Notes under the pieces: model-generated
What the model saw: the letters and a program-made list of their open reading frames with translations, nothing else
What the model was told of the DNA's origin: nothing
The model's database searches: none
Program-made: the position numbers and the translations under genes
NCBI GenBank assembly: GCA_902793335.1
Contig: CADBCZ010000003.1
Span: 27,933-91,932 of the forward strand
Length of the DNA stretch: 64,000 nt
Reading direction: 5' to 3'
From: an uncultured Lachnospiraceae bacterium
Lineage (GTDB): Bacteria; Bacillota; Clostridia; Lachnospirales; Lachnospiraceae
Shown here: piece by piece, positions 20,109 to 28,115 of the stretch
How the letters are laid out: each line of letters opens with the position of its first letter
Numbering within the stretch: position 1 is the stretch's first letter

Positions 20109-20834
20109 ATGGCGAAAAGATTGACAATGATGCTTCTTCGAAATTTATGGAGACTTCCATCATTACTATTTCAATTGTTTTATTATGCTTCATCAGATAA
20201 AATTCCGGAGGAAAAGAAATACAAGCTGATAAGAGAAATCGGTGATCGTGGCTGTCGTAAAGGAAACGTTATTGTCCACGGATACGGTCTTGATAATTTC
20301 CCGAAAGAATCCGGATACATAATGTATCCCAATCATCAGGGTCTGTTTGATGTTATGGGACTGGTATATCTCAACCCCACACCTTTTGGTGTGGTCATTA
20401 AGAAGGAGGCCTATAAAGTTCCTCTGCTCCGTCAGCTTATACAGATTCTCGGTGGTCTTTTTATGGATCGCGAGGATGTTAAACAGGGACTTAAAGTAAT
20501 CAATCAGGTTGCAGACGAAGTTAAGTCAGGACGTAACTTCCTAATCTTTCCTGAGGGAACGCGTTCCAAAAACGGTAATAAGCTCGGAAAATTCAAGAGC
20601 GGAAGTTTCAAAGCTGCCACTAAAGCAAAATGTCCTATCGTACCCATAGCAATAATCGACTGTTACCTTCCGTTTGACACCAATTCAACGAAGAAGGTTG
20701 ATGTGCAGGTTCATATTCTGCCTCCAATAGAGTACGAAGAATACAAGGGAATGAAAACCACTGAGATTGCAGATATGGTAAGGGAACGTATTGAAAAGGT
20801 TATCTCTGAGAACGAGCACAATTTTTCTAATTGA
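20109..20834 (+). CDS. plsC: 1-acyl-sn-glycerol-3-phosphate acyltransferase
   Basis: 241 residues. Adds the second acyl chain to lysophosphatidic acid to form phosphatidic acid at the inner membrane face. The catalytic NHxxxxD motif is NHQGLFD (H76-D81), and the substrate-binding FPEGTRSKNG lies near residue 150. An N-terminal hydrophobic stretch (about 10-27) can anchor it. Length is normal. Ribosome binding site GAGGAG 7 nt before the ATG. It lies 126 bp after lysA and is followed by a perfect 19-bp hairpin. Confidence 0.93.
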   Translation: MAKRLTMMLLRNLWRLPSLLFQLFYYASSDKIPEEKKYKLIREIGDRGCRKGNVIVHGYGLDNFPKESGYIMYPNHQGLFDVMGLVYLNPTPFGVVIKKEAYKVPLLRQLIQILGGLFMDREDVKQGLKVINQVADEVKSGRNFLIFPEGTRSKNGNKLGKFKSGSFKAATKAKCPIVPIAIIDCYLPFDTNSTKKVDVQVHILPPIEYEEYKGMKTTEIADMVRERIEKVISENEHNFSN

Positions 20835-20851
20835 ACATAGAAATATTATCA

Positions 20852-20900
20852 GATGTAAAAGAATCCACATTTCCATTGAATATGTGGATTCTTTTACATC
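20852..20900 (+). terminator. Long perfect hairpin between plsC and hydE
   Basis: A 19-bp perfect inverted repeat (20852-20870 with 20882-20900) with an 11-nt loop. Its stem contains CTTTT but there is no T run after it. Probable terminator of plsC; an mRNA-end protector is also possible. Confidence 0.6.
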
Positions 20901-20963
20901 ATAATATACGTTGCCTGAGTGAAATTATAAAACTATAAACAGAGTAATTTAAGGAGACAAATT

Positions 20964-22016
20964 ATGAATAATACTCTTACCGAAATAACAGAAAAACTTA
21001 ATCATGGTCAAAAATTAAAGCATTCAGAGTTTGTAACGCTCCTTAAATCCAACAACTCAGAACTCAGAGAGAATTTGTCAAAAAAAGCCGATCAGGTACG
21101 CAGGCTTCACTTTGATAATAACGTATATATAAGAGGACTTATCGAGTTTACCAATTACTGCAAAAACGACTGCTATTATTGTGGTATCAGAAAAAGTAAT
21201 AAAAATGCTTCTCGATATCGTCTGACGAAAGATGATATATTAGAGTGCTGTCAAAACGGATATAAACTTGGTTTTCGCACCTTTGTTCTTCAAGGCGGTG
21301 AAGATCCGTACTACAATGACGACATGCTGGAGGATATCATTTTCTCCATAAGAAATTCCTATTCTGATTGCGCTATAACACTGTCTATCGGCGAAAGAAG
21401 CTTCAACAGTTATAAACGTCTATTTGATGCCGGAGCTGACAGATATCTTCTAAGAGAAGAAACAGCAGACAACAGTCATTACAAAATGCTTCATCCGGAT
21501 GAGATGTCGTATGACAATCGCATGGAATGTCTTAATAATTTGAAATCTATCGGTTATCAGGTCGGATGCGGTTTCATGGTTGGATCCCCAAAGCAAACTG
21601 CCGAAAATATCGCAAATGACTTAATGTTCATTCAGGAGTTTCGTCCACATATGGTAGGCATAGGACCTTACATAACTCATGTCGATACACCATTTTCAAC
21701 CGAAAGTAACGGAACACTTGAGGAAACATTACTTATAATAAGTATACTCCGTCTGATTGAGCCTAAACTTCTGCTTCCGGCTACTACTTCTCTTGGAACC
21801 ATTCATCCGCTCGGCAGAGAAATGGGTATCAAAGCAGGTGCTAACGTCATCATGCCTAATCTCTCACCGACAAATGTCAGAAAGAAATATATGTTATATG
21901 ACAACAAAATCTGCACTGGTGATGAATCCGCCGAATGTGTAAGATGTGTTAACACAAAAATGGCCTCTATCGGCTACAATGTTGTTACCGATAGAGGCGA
22001 TTCACCGCTTATATAA
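20964..22016 (+). CDS. hydE: [FeFe]-hydrogenase H-cluster radical SAM maturase HydE
   Basis: 350 residues. A radical S-adenosylmethionine enzyme that helps build the organometallic H-cluster of [FeFe] hydrogenase together with HydF and HydG. The 4Fe-4S motif is C66-x3-C70-x2-C73 (NYCKNDCYYCG), followed by FVLQGGEDPYY, LSIGERS, LLREETAD and the C-terminal LMPNLSPTNVRKKYMLYDNK, all typical of HydE. No hydF or hydG lies in the window. Good ribosome binding site AAGGAG. The last codons contain a perfect 11-bp hairpin that may terminate transcription. Confidence 0.94.
   Translation: MNNTLTEITEKLNHGQKLKHSEFVTLLKSNNSELRENLSKKADQVRRLHFDNNVYIRGLIEFTNYCKNDCYYCGIRKSNKNASRYRLTKDDILECCQNGYKLGFRTFVLQGGEDPYYNDDMLEDIIFSIRNSYSDCAITLSIGERSFNSYKRLFDAGADRYLLREETADNSHYKMLHPDEMSYDNRMECLNNLKSIGYQVGCGFMVGSPKQTAENIANDLMFIQEFRPHMVGIGPYITHVDTPFSTESNGTLEETLLIISILRLIEPKLLLPATTSLGTIHPLGREMGIKAGANVIMPNLSPTNVRKKYMLYDNKICTGDESAECVRCVNTKMASIGYNVVTDRGDSPLI
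21963..21998. terminator. Hairpin inside the hydE 3' end, possible bidirectional terminator
   Basis: GCCTCTATCGG (21963-21973) pairs perfectly with CCGATAGAGGC (21988-21998) within the last codons of hydE. HydE and the EAL gene converge with only 31 bp between stops and no other hairpin, so this coding-region stem is the best terminator candidate for one or both. Confidence 0.5.
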
Positions 22017-22047
22017 ATTTTGACCTGATTTGTATCTACCTATACAT

Positions 22048-23970
22048 TTAACTTGCTTTCTTTATTATAGTTGCAAATTGTTCAGAAGGAACTGCCTTAG
22101 AATAATACCATCCCTGAAGATAGTCACATCCAAGACTGCTAAGCTTATTCTGTTGCTGCTCAGTCTCTACACCCTCTGCAACTATATGTATATTAAGTTC
22201 CTTAATCATTCCCACAGTATATTTAAGTGTGGTGCCTGCGCGTTCCGTCTCAAAAGCATCCCAAACCATAAGTTTATCAAGCTTGATTATGCGGAACGGG
22301 AACTGATGAATATATCCAAGTGTAGAATATCCCGAACCATAATCATCAAGTGAGAAGGTTATACCTTTTTCATATAATTTCTCAACATTCTCCTGTAATA
22401 TCTGTAAAGCCGATATCTCAGCTGTCTCAGTAATTTCAAGATTAATCTGTTCCGGTCTTACCTCATATTTTTCCATAATTGATAATATCGTATCAACAAA
22501 ATCTTCACGCATACACTGAACAACAGAAACATTTACCTCGATATACTCTATTGTAGAAGCAGCCAGATTCTGTTCGTGTATAAACCTACATACTTTCTCA
22601 AATACCATAGTTCCAAGCTGAACAATTCTTCCTGTTCTTTCAGCAATAGGTATAAATAACTCGGGTGAAATGTTGCCCAGATTCTCATCCTTCATTCTCA
22701 CAAGTGCTTCGGCCGAGGTATAGCATTGCTTATCCGTGTTGTATATAGGCTGATAATGTACTTCTAAGGTGTCATTCTTGACGGCTTCATCCACAGCCTT
22801 CTCAATAGCTTTCTCTCTACGCATTGCATTAAGATCAACATCTCTGGTATATATTACAGAGCCTCTGCCTTTTTTCTTCGCAAACAAAATTGTATAGTCA
22901 AGAACTTCAACAAGACTTTCCAACGTTGTACCATCTTCGGGATATGAAGTACATATTGTTGTTGCCGATAAATGTATTGAGTTTCCCTCATGTATCCAGG
23001 GATGTCTGAATCGCTCTGTTATATTATTTAAAACATCATCTAAACTATCCGAACCCGGTCTAATTTGAACAGCAAACTGATCGGAACCGTATCGGAACAC
23101 CTTGCCGCGATTACTTACCGTCTTAAGGAAGCTGGCAACCTGCATCAGCATGACATCTCCTATTTCAATTCCATAGGTTTTATTGATCAGTTTGAAATCA
23201 TCCATTGCAAGAACAATCAACTCAAACTCTCTCTCATCTGAAATGTCAACTTTGATCATTTCTTCCATTATAGCTCTGTTAAGCACCTGTGTACTTCCAT
23301 CCAGAATATTGAGCGGATGCTGTGCCACTTCATATAAAAGCAACATTGCTACAGCTATGACAAAATTAACAAAAAACGTCTCATCGTAATGAAATTGCAC
23401 TATTATTCCGGCTACTACAGCAGCTCCTCCTATAGTTATCGCAGTGAGCTTGCCGTATGAAATGGTATCAATATATCTGATAGCATAACTGATTCCGTAA
23501 AACATCGCATATAAGGCAACAGCAGACAGCATCTGTAACCTGTAGGTATATGAATATCTGCCATCCAAAGACATGGTATATAGATTATGATGAATGAAAT
23601 TATCAATTATCATATAAGTGTATATCGCAACCGGAATAAGCATATGAATTTTCGTAAGTGTTCGATTCTTCATACTTCTTCCCGACCACAGAATCATGTA
23701 ATACATAAAAATTAATGCCGATAAAAAGTTGAAGGCAAAATACAGATCAAAAAACCTGTTGCTCATTTCCGGAGAAACAAAGGCATCAACACTATTGCAA
23801 AGCTGTACACCCATGCTGCACACAATAACAAGCACCTGTACAATACACATAATGATGAACACATAGCTTCTTCTGACCGGAATATTCTTTTTCGTCGACA
23901 AGAGCAACAATATTACAGCCATTATAACCATCGCGGCCAGATCATAATGTAAATCTAAAACACCATCCAT
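22048..23970 (-). CDS. Membrane GGDEF-EAL protein, probable c-di-GMP phosphodiesterase
   Basis: 640 residues. Seven or eight N-terminal membrane helices (about 8-215) precede a GGDEF-like domain (about 225-375) and an EAL domain (about 390-635). The GGDEF motif has decayed to GSDQF (in FRYGSDQFAV), so cyclase activity is unlikely. The EAL domain keeps the residues needed for hydrolysis: AEALVR, NVS, EITE, LDDYGSGYSTL, IKLDK and AEGVET. It should therefore degrade cyclic-di-GMP under control of a membrane sensor. It converges on hydE with 31 bp between stops. Confidence 0.9.
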   Translation of the reverse strand: MDGVLDLHYDLAAMVIMAVILLLLSTKKNIPVRRSYVFIIMCIVQVLVIVCSMGVQLCNSVDAFVSPEMSNRFFDLYFAFNFLSALIFMYYMILWSGRSMKNRTLTKIHMLIPVAIYTYMIIDNFIHHNLYTMSLDGRYSYTYRLQMLSAVALYAMFYGISYAIRYIDTISYGKLTAITIGGAAVVAGIIVQFHYDETFFVNFVIAVAMLLLYEVAQHPLNILDGSTQVLNRAIMEEMIKVDISDEREFELIVLAMDDFKLINKTYGIEIGDVMLMQVASFLKTVSNRGKVFRYGSDQFAVQIRPGSDSLDDVLNNITERFRHPWIHEGNSIHLSATTICTSYPEDGTTLESLVEVLDYTILFAKKKGRGSVIYTRDVDLNAMRREKAIEKAVDEAVKNDTLEVHYQPIYNTDKQCYTSAEALVRMKDENLGNISPELFIPIAERTGRIVQLGTMVFEKVCRFIHEQNLAASTIEYIEVNVSVVQCMREDFVDTILSIMEKYEVRPEQINLEITETAEISALQILQENVEKLYEKGITFSLDDYGSGYSTLGYIHQFPFRIIKLDKLMVWDAFETERAGTTLKYTVGMIKELNIHIVAEGVETEQQQNKLSSLGCDYLQGWYYSKAVPSEQFATIIKKAS

Positions 23971-24024
23971 TATAACACCCCCAAAACATGCACCATGGCG
24001 AACATGTCTTTAACAAATTAATAC

Positions 24025-24954
24025 TTAATCGATATTCATCATCTGCAGGTTAAGATCCACAGGACCACTTATTCCCGGAACCTCTCCGTTTTCCGTATAC
24101 TGCCAAATTGCAAATTCATACGGCCAGTCAGGTTCATCTGCGTACTGCGCATACCATACAGGATACTGATATACCTGTTCAATATCCAGATAAAGCGAAT
24201 AATACATCCTATTGGTATACATCATAACTTTTCGGCCTGACGCCGCTATTGTTTCCATAAATCCCATTGCTGCAGCTGTATGCTGCTCAACAGACAAATC
24301 ATTTGTCCTCGCATCATCGACCATAGGGTCCTCTCTGTCCAGAACGATTGGATATGAAATATTATATTCGCCTAAATTGGACAGAACGAATTTTGCTTCT
24401 TCAACACCCTCCTCGTATGATACCGCCTGTGAATAGAAATATACACCGACAGGAACTCCGGCTGCTGTAGCCGCTTCCATATTAGCAGAATAATATCCAT
24501 CCAGCAGCAATCCGCCACCGGAATAACCTCTGTATCCGAGTCTGATATAGGCAAAATCTACATTAGCTGCAACCTTTTCCCAGTCAATTGCACCCTGATG
24601 TTCAGATACATCTATACCAACCTTACCAACTGCATTTCCATTTTCATCAAGATAATTTTTGAAAGAACCACTGTTATCCAGATTTGAAAAATCCCATTCA
24701 TGTCTCTTAATATTAGGACTAATCTTAATCTTGCGAACTTCACCGAATTTATCAGTCACAACAATATAACTTGCATGCATAAATCTATCGTAATTATCCT
24801 GTGAAAGTGCTGTAATTTCAGAATTACTATATCCCGGAAGCTTACTTGTGCTCATCGTAAAAGGCTGTCCTTTTCCATAGTAATCCTTCTGACAACCCAT
24901 TAACCCTGCACCAACTAAGCACATCATCAAAAATATTGAAAGTCGCTTTTTCAT
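24025..24954 (-). CDS. GH25 lysozyme-like lipoprotein
   Basis: 309 residues. The lipoprotein signal ends in LMGC (Cys21). After a linker of about 90 residues comes a glycoside hydrolase family 25 domain (about 112-309): GIDVSEHQGAIDWEKV, FAYIRLGYRGYSGGG, GVYFYSQAVS, the catalytic acidic pair in PIVLDRED, and WQYTENGEVPGISGPVDLN. GH25 enzymes cleave the muramic acid-glucosamine bond of peptidoglycan. Membrane anchoring suggests a role in wall remodelling of the cell itself rather than in lysis by phage. Good ribosome binding site GAGGAG; promoter at 25020-25048. Confidence 0.92.
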   Translation of the reverse strand: MKKRLSIFLMMCLVGAGLMGCQKDYYGKGQPFTMSTSKLPGYSNSEITALSQDNYDRFMHASYIVVTDKFGEVRKIKISPNIKRHEWDFSNLDNSGSFKNYLDENGNAVGKVGIDVSEHQGAIDWEKVAANVDFAYIRLGYRGYSGGGLLLDGYYSANMEAATAAGVPVGVYFYSQAVSYEEGVEEAKFVLSNLGEYNISYPIVLDREDPMVDDARTNDLSVEQHTAAAMGFMETIAASGRKVMMYTNRMYYSLYLDIEQVYQYPVWYAQYADEPDWPYEFAIWQYTENGEVPGISGPVDLNLQMMNID

Positions 24955-25019
24955 TAGTTAATCTCCTCAAATTAGTATTATCATGCGCACCTAACTGCGC
25001 AAAAGCCTACTTAATAAGC

Positions 25020-25048
25020 ATTATATCCTATTTCATATTTTTTCTCAA
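25020..25048 (-). promoter_or_regulatory. Sigma-A type promoter of the GH25 lipoprotein gene
   Basis: TTGAGA (25043-25048), 17 nt, perfect TATAAT (25020-25025) on the minus strand. Confidence 0.7.
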
Positions 25049-25120
25049 TTGATTTTATATAATAATTTCCATAATTATTGTCTCTTTATTTTGTGGATTA
25101 TAACTTTAAAATAATTTCCA

Positions 25121-25149
25121 TTGACTTACAATTTTATTGATGATAAACT
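25121..25149 (+). promoter_or_regulatory. Promoter of the cold-shock gene
   Basis: TTGACT (25121-25126), 17 nt, TAAACT (25144-25149). It gives a leader of about 95 nt that can fold a stem ATACCA (25177-25182) / TGGTAT (25201-25206), in line with the structured leaders of cold-shock mRNAs. Confidence 0.5.
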
Positions 25150-25253
25150 GATACAGTATTTATAAAGTGTTTTTCGATACCAGCATTTCTCGCTATGTTT
25201 TGGTATTCATACTACCTCTATTGATACGCAATTTTTTTAAGGAGGTACTTTTA

Positions 25254-25457
25254 ATGAACAAAGGTACAGTTAAATGGTTCAACGCTAAGAAAGGGTTTGG
25301 TTTCATTACAAACAGTGAGACCGGCGAGGATGTATTCGTACACTATTCAGGAATCGTGTCAGATGGTTACAAGACTTTAGACGAAGGACAGAATGTATCA
25401 TTTGATATCGAACAGGGTGCTAAGGGAGCTCAGGCTGTTAATGTAACAGTTGCTTAA
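25254..25457 (+). CDS. Cold-shock protein (CspA/CspB family)
   Basis: 67 residues from the ATG at 25254, preceded by a perfect AAGGAGG. A single OB-fold with RNP1 (KGFGFI) and RNP2 (DVFVHYSGI) that binds single-stranded RNA and acts as an RNA chaperone. [19 protein letters not shown] is typical of the family and the length is exact. Longer readings upstream lack a start signal. A strong terminator follows. Confidence 0.97.
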   Translation: MNKGTVKWFNAKKGFGFITNSETGEDVFVHYSGIVSDGYKTLDEGQNVSFDIEQGAKGAQAVNVTVA

Positions 25458-25488
25458 TGCATATATTTGTATAGTATGTTCGAACACA

Positions 25489-25520
25489 AAAACCGTCATA
25501 TCTTATGATATGACGGTTTT
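25489..25520. terminator. Bidirectional terminator between csp and nrdD
   Basis: AAAACCGTCATATC / GATATGACGGTTTT, a perfect 14-bp stem with a TTAT loop and T runs on both strands, between two convergent genes. Confidence 0.9.
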
Positions 25521-25577
25521 CTTATATTACAGTATGAAAAAATGTTTTTTACAGTACTTATTAATGTTTGATACTTT

Positions 25578-27782
25578 TTACAGATGCAGAACTCTCTCCT
25601 GAATCTCCTGAGTTCTACCTTGATTCCAGAACTGAGTTCCTATATATCCACAGGTACGTCTTGCAACATTCATTGTCTCTTCATCCGTGTTACCACAATT
25701 TGGACACTTCCAAACAAGCTTTCCATCCGAATTCTCTGCAATCTTAATCTCTCCGTCATAACCGCATTTCTGACAATAATCACTCTTTGTGTTAAGCTCT
25801 GCGTACATTATATTATCATAAATGTGTCTCATAACGGAAAGAACAGCGTCAATATTATTCTGCATGTTAGGTACTTCAACATAACTTACAGCTCCACCCG
25901 GAGAAAGCTCCTGAAACTTGGCTTCAAATGAAAGCTTAGAAAATGCATCTATCTTCTCTGTTACGTGAACATGATAGCTGTTGGTTATATAATTCTTGTC
26001 CGTAACACCGTCTATCTTGCCAAATCTCTTCTGAAGACACTTTGCAAACTTGTAAGTGGTAGACTCCAGCGGTGTTCCGTATATAGAAAAGTCTATGTTC
26101 GACTCAGCCTTCCATTTCGCACAGGCATCATTTAAATATTGCATAACCTCCATTGCAAACGGTGTGGCCTCAGGGTTGGTATGAGAGAGTCCTGTCATAT
26201 ATCTTGTACATTCACACAGCCCTGCATATCCAAGGGAAATTGTTGAATATCCGTCAAATAAAAGTTTATCTATCTTCTCACCGCGCTTCAGTCTTGCAAG
26301 AGCACCATACTGCCATAGAATAGGTGCAACATCAGACGGTGTACCCAGAAGTCTCTCGTGTCTGCACATAAGTGCCTTATGACATAATTCCAGACGCTCA
26401 TCCATTATCTCCCAGAATCTGTCCATATCCCCTTCTGAAGAGCAGGCTACATCTACCAGATTAATGGTAACGACACCCTGGTTAAATCTTCCCCAATATT
26501 TGTGTTTACCAGGGTCGTAATTTCCTGCATTTGATATATTACCCAATCCGGCATCAGTGAATCGGTCCGGTGTAAGGAAGGAGCGACATCCCATACAAGC
26601 GTATACATCACCGCCTTTTAAATTCTTCATTATCTTCTCTGATATATAATCAGGAACCATTCTCTTAGCAGTGCAGGTAGCTGCCAGCCTGGTCAGATAC
26701 CAGTACTTTGAATCTTCATGAATATTATCCTCTTCAAGTACATATATAAGCTTTGGGAATGCAGGCGTGATATATACACCTTTCTCGTTCTTAACACCTA
26801 ATATTCTCTGACGAAGCATTTCCTCAATAACAAGCGCCAAGTCATCTCTGGTCTGTCCCTCCGGTACTTCATCAAGATACATGAATACGGTAACAAATGG
26901 TGCTTGTCCGTTGGTAGTCATCAAAGTAATTACCTGATACTGGATCATCTGAACACCACGTTTGATTTCCTCGCGTACACGAAGTTCTGCAATCTTCGCT
27001 ATCTGATTGTGATCAAGTGCAAGCCCGGCCGCTTCGTATTCCTCCTGAACCATTCTCAAATATTTCTTACGACTGACATCAACAAAAGGCGCAAGATGTG
27101 AAAGAGTGATACTCTGTCCTCCATACTGAGAACTTGCAATCTGCGCAATACTCTGTGTTGCGATATTACATGCCGTAGAGAAACTCTTCGGCTTATCAAT
27201 CATAGTCTCGCTTATTACTGTTCCGTTCTGTAACATATCCTCAAGATTCACCAGACAACAGTTATGCATATGTTGTGCGTAATAATCGGAATCATGGAAG
27301 TGAATTAGTCCTTCCTCATGAGCCTTAACTATATCCTCGGGAAGAAGAATACGCTTAGCGATATCTTTAGAGACCTCTCCTGCCATGTAATCTCTCTGAA
27401 CGCTGTTAACAACAGGATTCTTGTTAGAATTCTCCTGCTTAACCTCTTCGTTATTACATTCAATAAGGCTAAGTATCTGTTCATCTGTCGAGTTTGCTTT
27501 ACGAACGAGCGCTCTAGTGTATCGGTAAGTGATATACTTTCTGGCAACAGCAAAAGCCTGTGCTTCCATTATCTCGTTCTCCACCATATCCTGTATCTCT
27601 TCCACGCTGGCAGTACGCTTCATCCCACTACAGGTAAGGGTTACCTTCTTTGCAATCTCATTGATCTGTTCCCTTGTAAGCCTGTCCTTGTCCACAACTT
27701 CTTTGTTGGCTTTCGCTACAGCGGCAACAATCTTACTGATATCAAACTCGACCTCCGTTCCACTTCGCTTAATAATCTTCAT
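25578..27782 (-). CDS. nrdD: Anaerobic ribonucleoside-triphosphate reductase (class III)
   Basis: 734 residues. Makes deoxyribonucleotides without oxygen by a glycyl radical. An N-terminal ATP-cone (about 1-95, KIIKRSGTEVEFDISKIVAAV) gives allosteric control. The catalytic barrel follows, then a zinc-binding four-cysteine site (YCQKCGYDG...WKCPNCGN) and the glycyl radical loop RRTCGYIGTQFWN near the C-terminus. Full length. The usual activase gene nrdG is not next to it: csp lies convergent downstream. Upstream is a long leader with a promoter, an NrdR-box-like palindrome and two terminator-like hairpins (see separate entries). Confidence 0.97.
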   Translation of the reverse strand: MKIIKRSGTEVEFDISKIVAAVAKANKEVVDKDRLTREQINEIAKKVTLTCSGMKRTASVEEIQDMVENEIMEAQAFAVARKYITYRYTRALVRKANSTDEQILSLIECNNEEVKQENSNKNPVVNSVQRDYMAGEVSKDIAKRILLPEDIVKAHEEGLIHFHDSDYYAQHMHNCCLVNLEDMLQNGTVISETMIDKPKSFSTACNIATQSIAQIASSQYGGQSITLSHLAPFVDVSRKKYLRMVQEEYEAAGLALDHNQIAKIAELRVREEIKRGVQMIQYQVITLMTTNGQAPFVTVFMYLDEVPEGQTRDDLALVIEEMLRQRILGVKNEKGVYITPAFPKLIYVLEEDNIHEDSKYWYLTRLAATCTAKRMVPDYISEKIMKNLKGGDVYACMGCRSFLTPDRFTDAGLGNISNAGNYDPGKHKYWGRFNQGVVTINLVDVACSSEGDMDRFWEIMDERLELCHKALMCRHERLLGTPSDVAPILWQYGALARLKRGEKIDKLLFDGYSTISLGYAGLCECTRYMTGLSHTNPEATPFAMEVMQYLNDACAKWKAESNIDFSIYGTPLESTTYKFAKCLQKRFGKIDGVTDKNYITNSYHVHVTEKIDAFSKLSFEAKFQELSPGGAVSYVEVPNMQNNIDAVLSVMRHIYDNIMYAELNTKSDYCQKCGYDGEIKIAENSDGKLVWKCPNCGNTDEETMNVARRTCGYIGTQFWNQGRTQEIQERVLHL

Positions 27783-27851
27783 TTTCTTCCCTTTCCCTCC
27801 TTAAATGTACTTCTCATATCTCCTAATCCCGCTTAAGTGTATCCCGTAAAA

Positions 27852-27867
27852 ACACCCTATAAGGTGC
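27852..27867 (-). promoter_or_regulatory. Second small terminator-like hairpin in the nrdD leader
   Basis: On the minus strand GCACCT-TATA-GGGTGT (six pairs, two of them G-U) is followed by TTTT. It sits about 70 nt before the nrdD ATG. Confidence 0.4.
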
Positions 27868-27916
27868 AAAAAAGACTCTGACGTCACAGGCTCCTTCCTG
27901 TATACATCAGACCCTT
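27868..27916 (-). promoter_or_regulatory. Terminator-like attenuator hairpin in the nrdD leader
   Basis: On the minus strand TCTGATG (27905-27911) pairs with CGTCAGA (27877-27883), enclosing a second stem ACAGG/CCTGT. After one mismatch the stem continues with AAAGG opposite TCTTT, and a run of six T ends at 27868. This is a complete intrinsic-terminator shape between the promoter and the coding region, so it suggests control by premature termination. No known riboswitch class was recognised in the ~45 nt before it. Confidence 0.55.
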
Positions 27917-27942
27917 TATATTCCGCTCCATGTCTTTCCGTG

Positions 27943-27958
27943 ACACAACATCTTGTGT
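27943..27958 (-). promoter_or_regulatory. NrdR-box-like operator of nrdD
   Basis: The 16-bp palindrome ACACAAGATGTTGTGT (minus strand) matches the NrdR-box pattern and begins one base after the -10 element, where a bound repressor would block initiation. NrdR boxes usually come in pairs; the second, about 32 bp upstream, is at best weak. Confidence 0.6.
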
Positions 27959-27959
27959 T

Positions 27960-27988
27960 ATCATACACCCTGCCAGGACAAAATGCAA
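27960..27988 (-). promoter_or_regulatory. Sigma-A type promoter of nrdD
   Basis: TTGCAT (27983-27988), 17 nt, TATGAT (27960-27965) on the minus strand. It predicts a leader of about 170 nt, which fills most of the 27783-28115 gap. Confidence 0.7.
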
Positions 27989-28020
27989 GGGTATTCTTCA
28001 TTCTTTTTCAGCAAAAAAAT

Positions 28021-28069
28021 GTGCAATCTTATATAAACAAAAGGGTTAAGACCCTAATAAAGATTGCAC
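28021..28069 (-). terminator. Terminator after the GH13 gene
   Basis: GTGCAATCTT / AAGATTGCAC, perfect 10-bp arms with an inner GGGT/ACCC stem, followed on the minus strand by CATTTTTTTG. A T run on the other strand makes it possibly bidirectional. Confidence 0.85.
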
Positions 28070-28115
28070 AATTTTTCATCATTTTTACTTTTTAAAATCA
28101 CCTTAAGTCAGGTTG

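Noticed and set aside
27966-27992. Second NrdR box about 32 bp upstream of the first
   Set aside because: Only about six of ten core positions match, so it is not reported as a site.
27801-28001. 66-codon ORF across the nrdD leader
   Set aside because: It overlaps promoter, operator and hairpins and shows no family resemblance or ribosome binding site.
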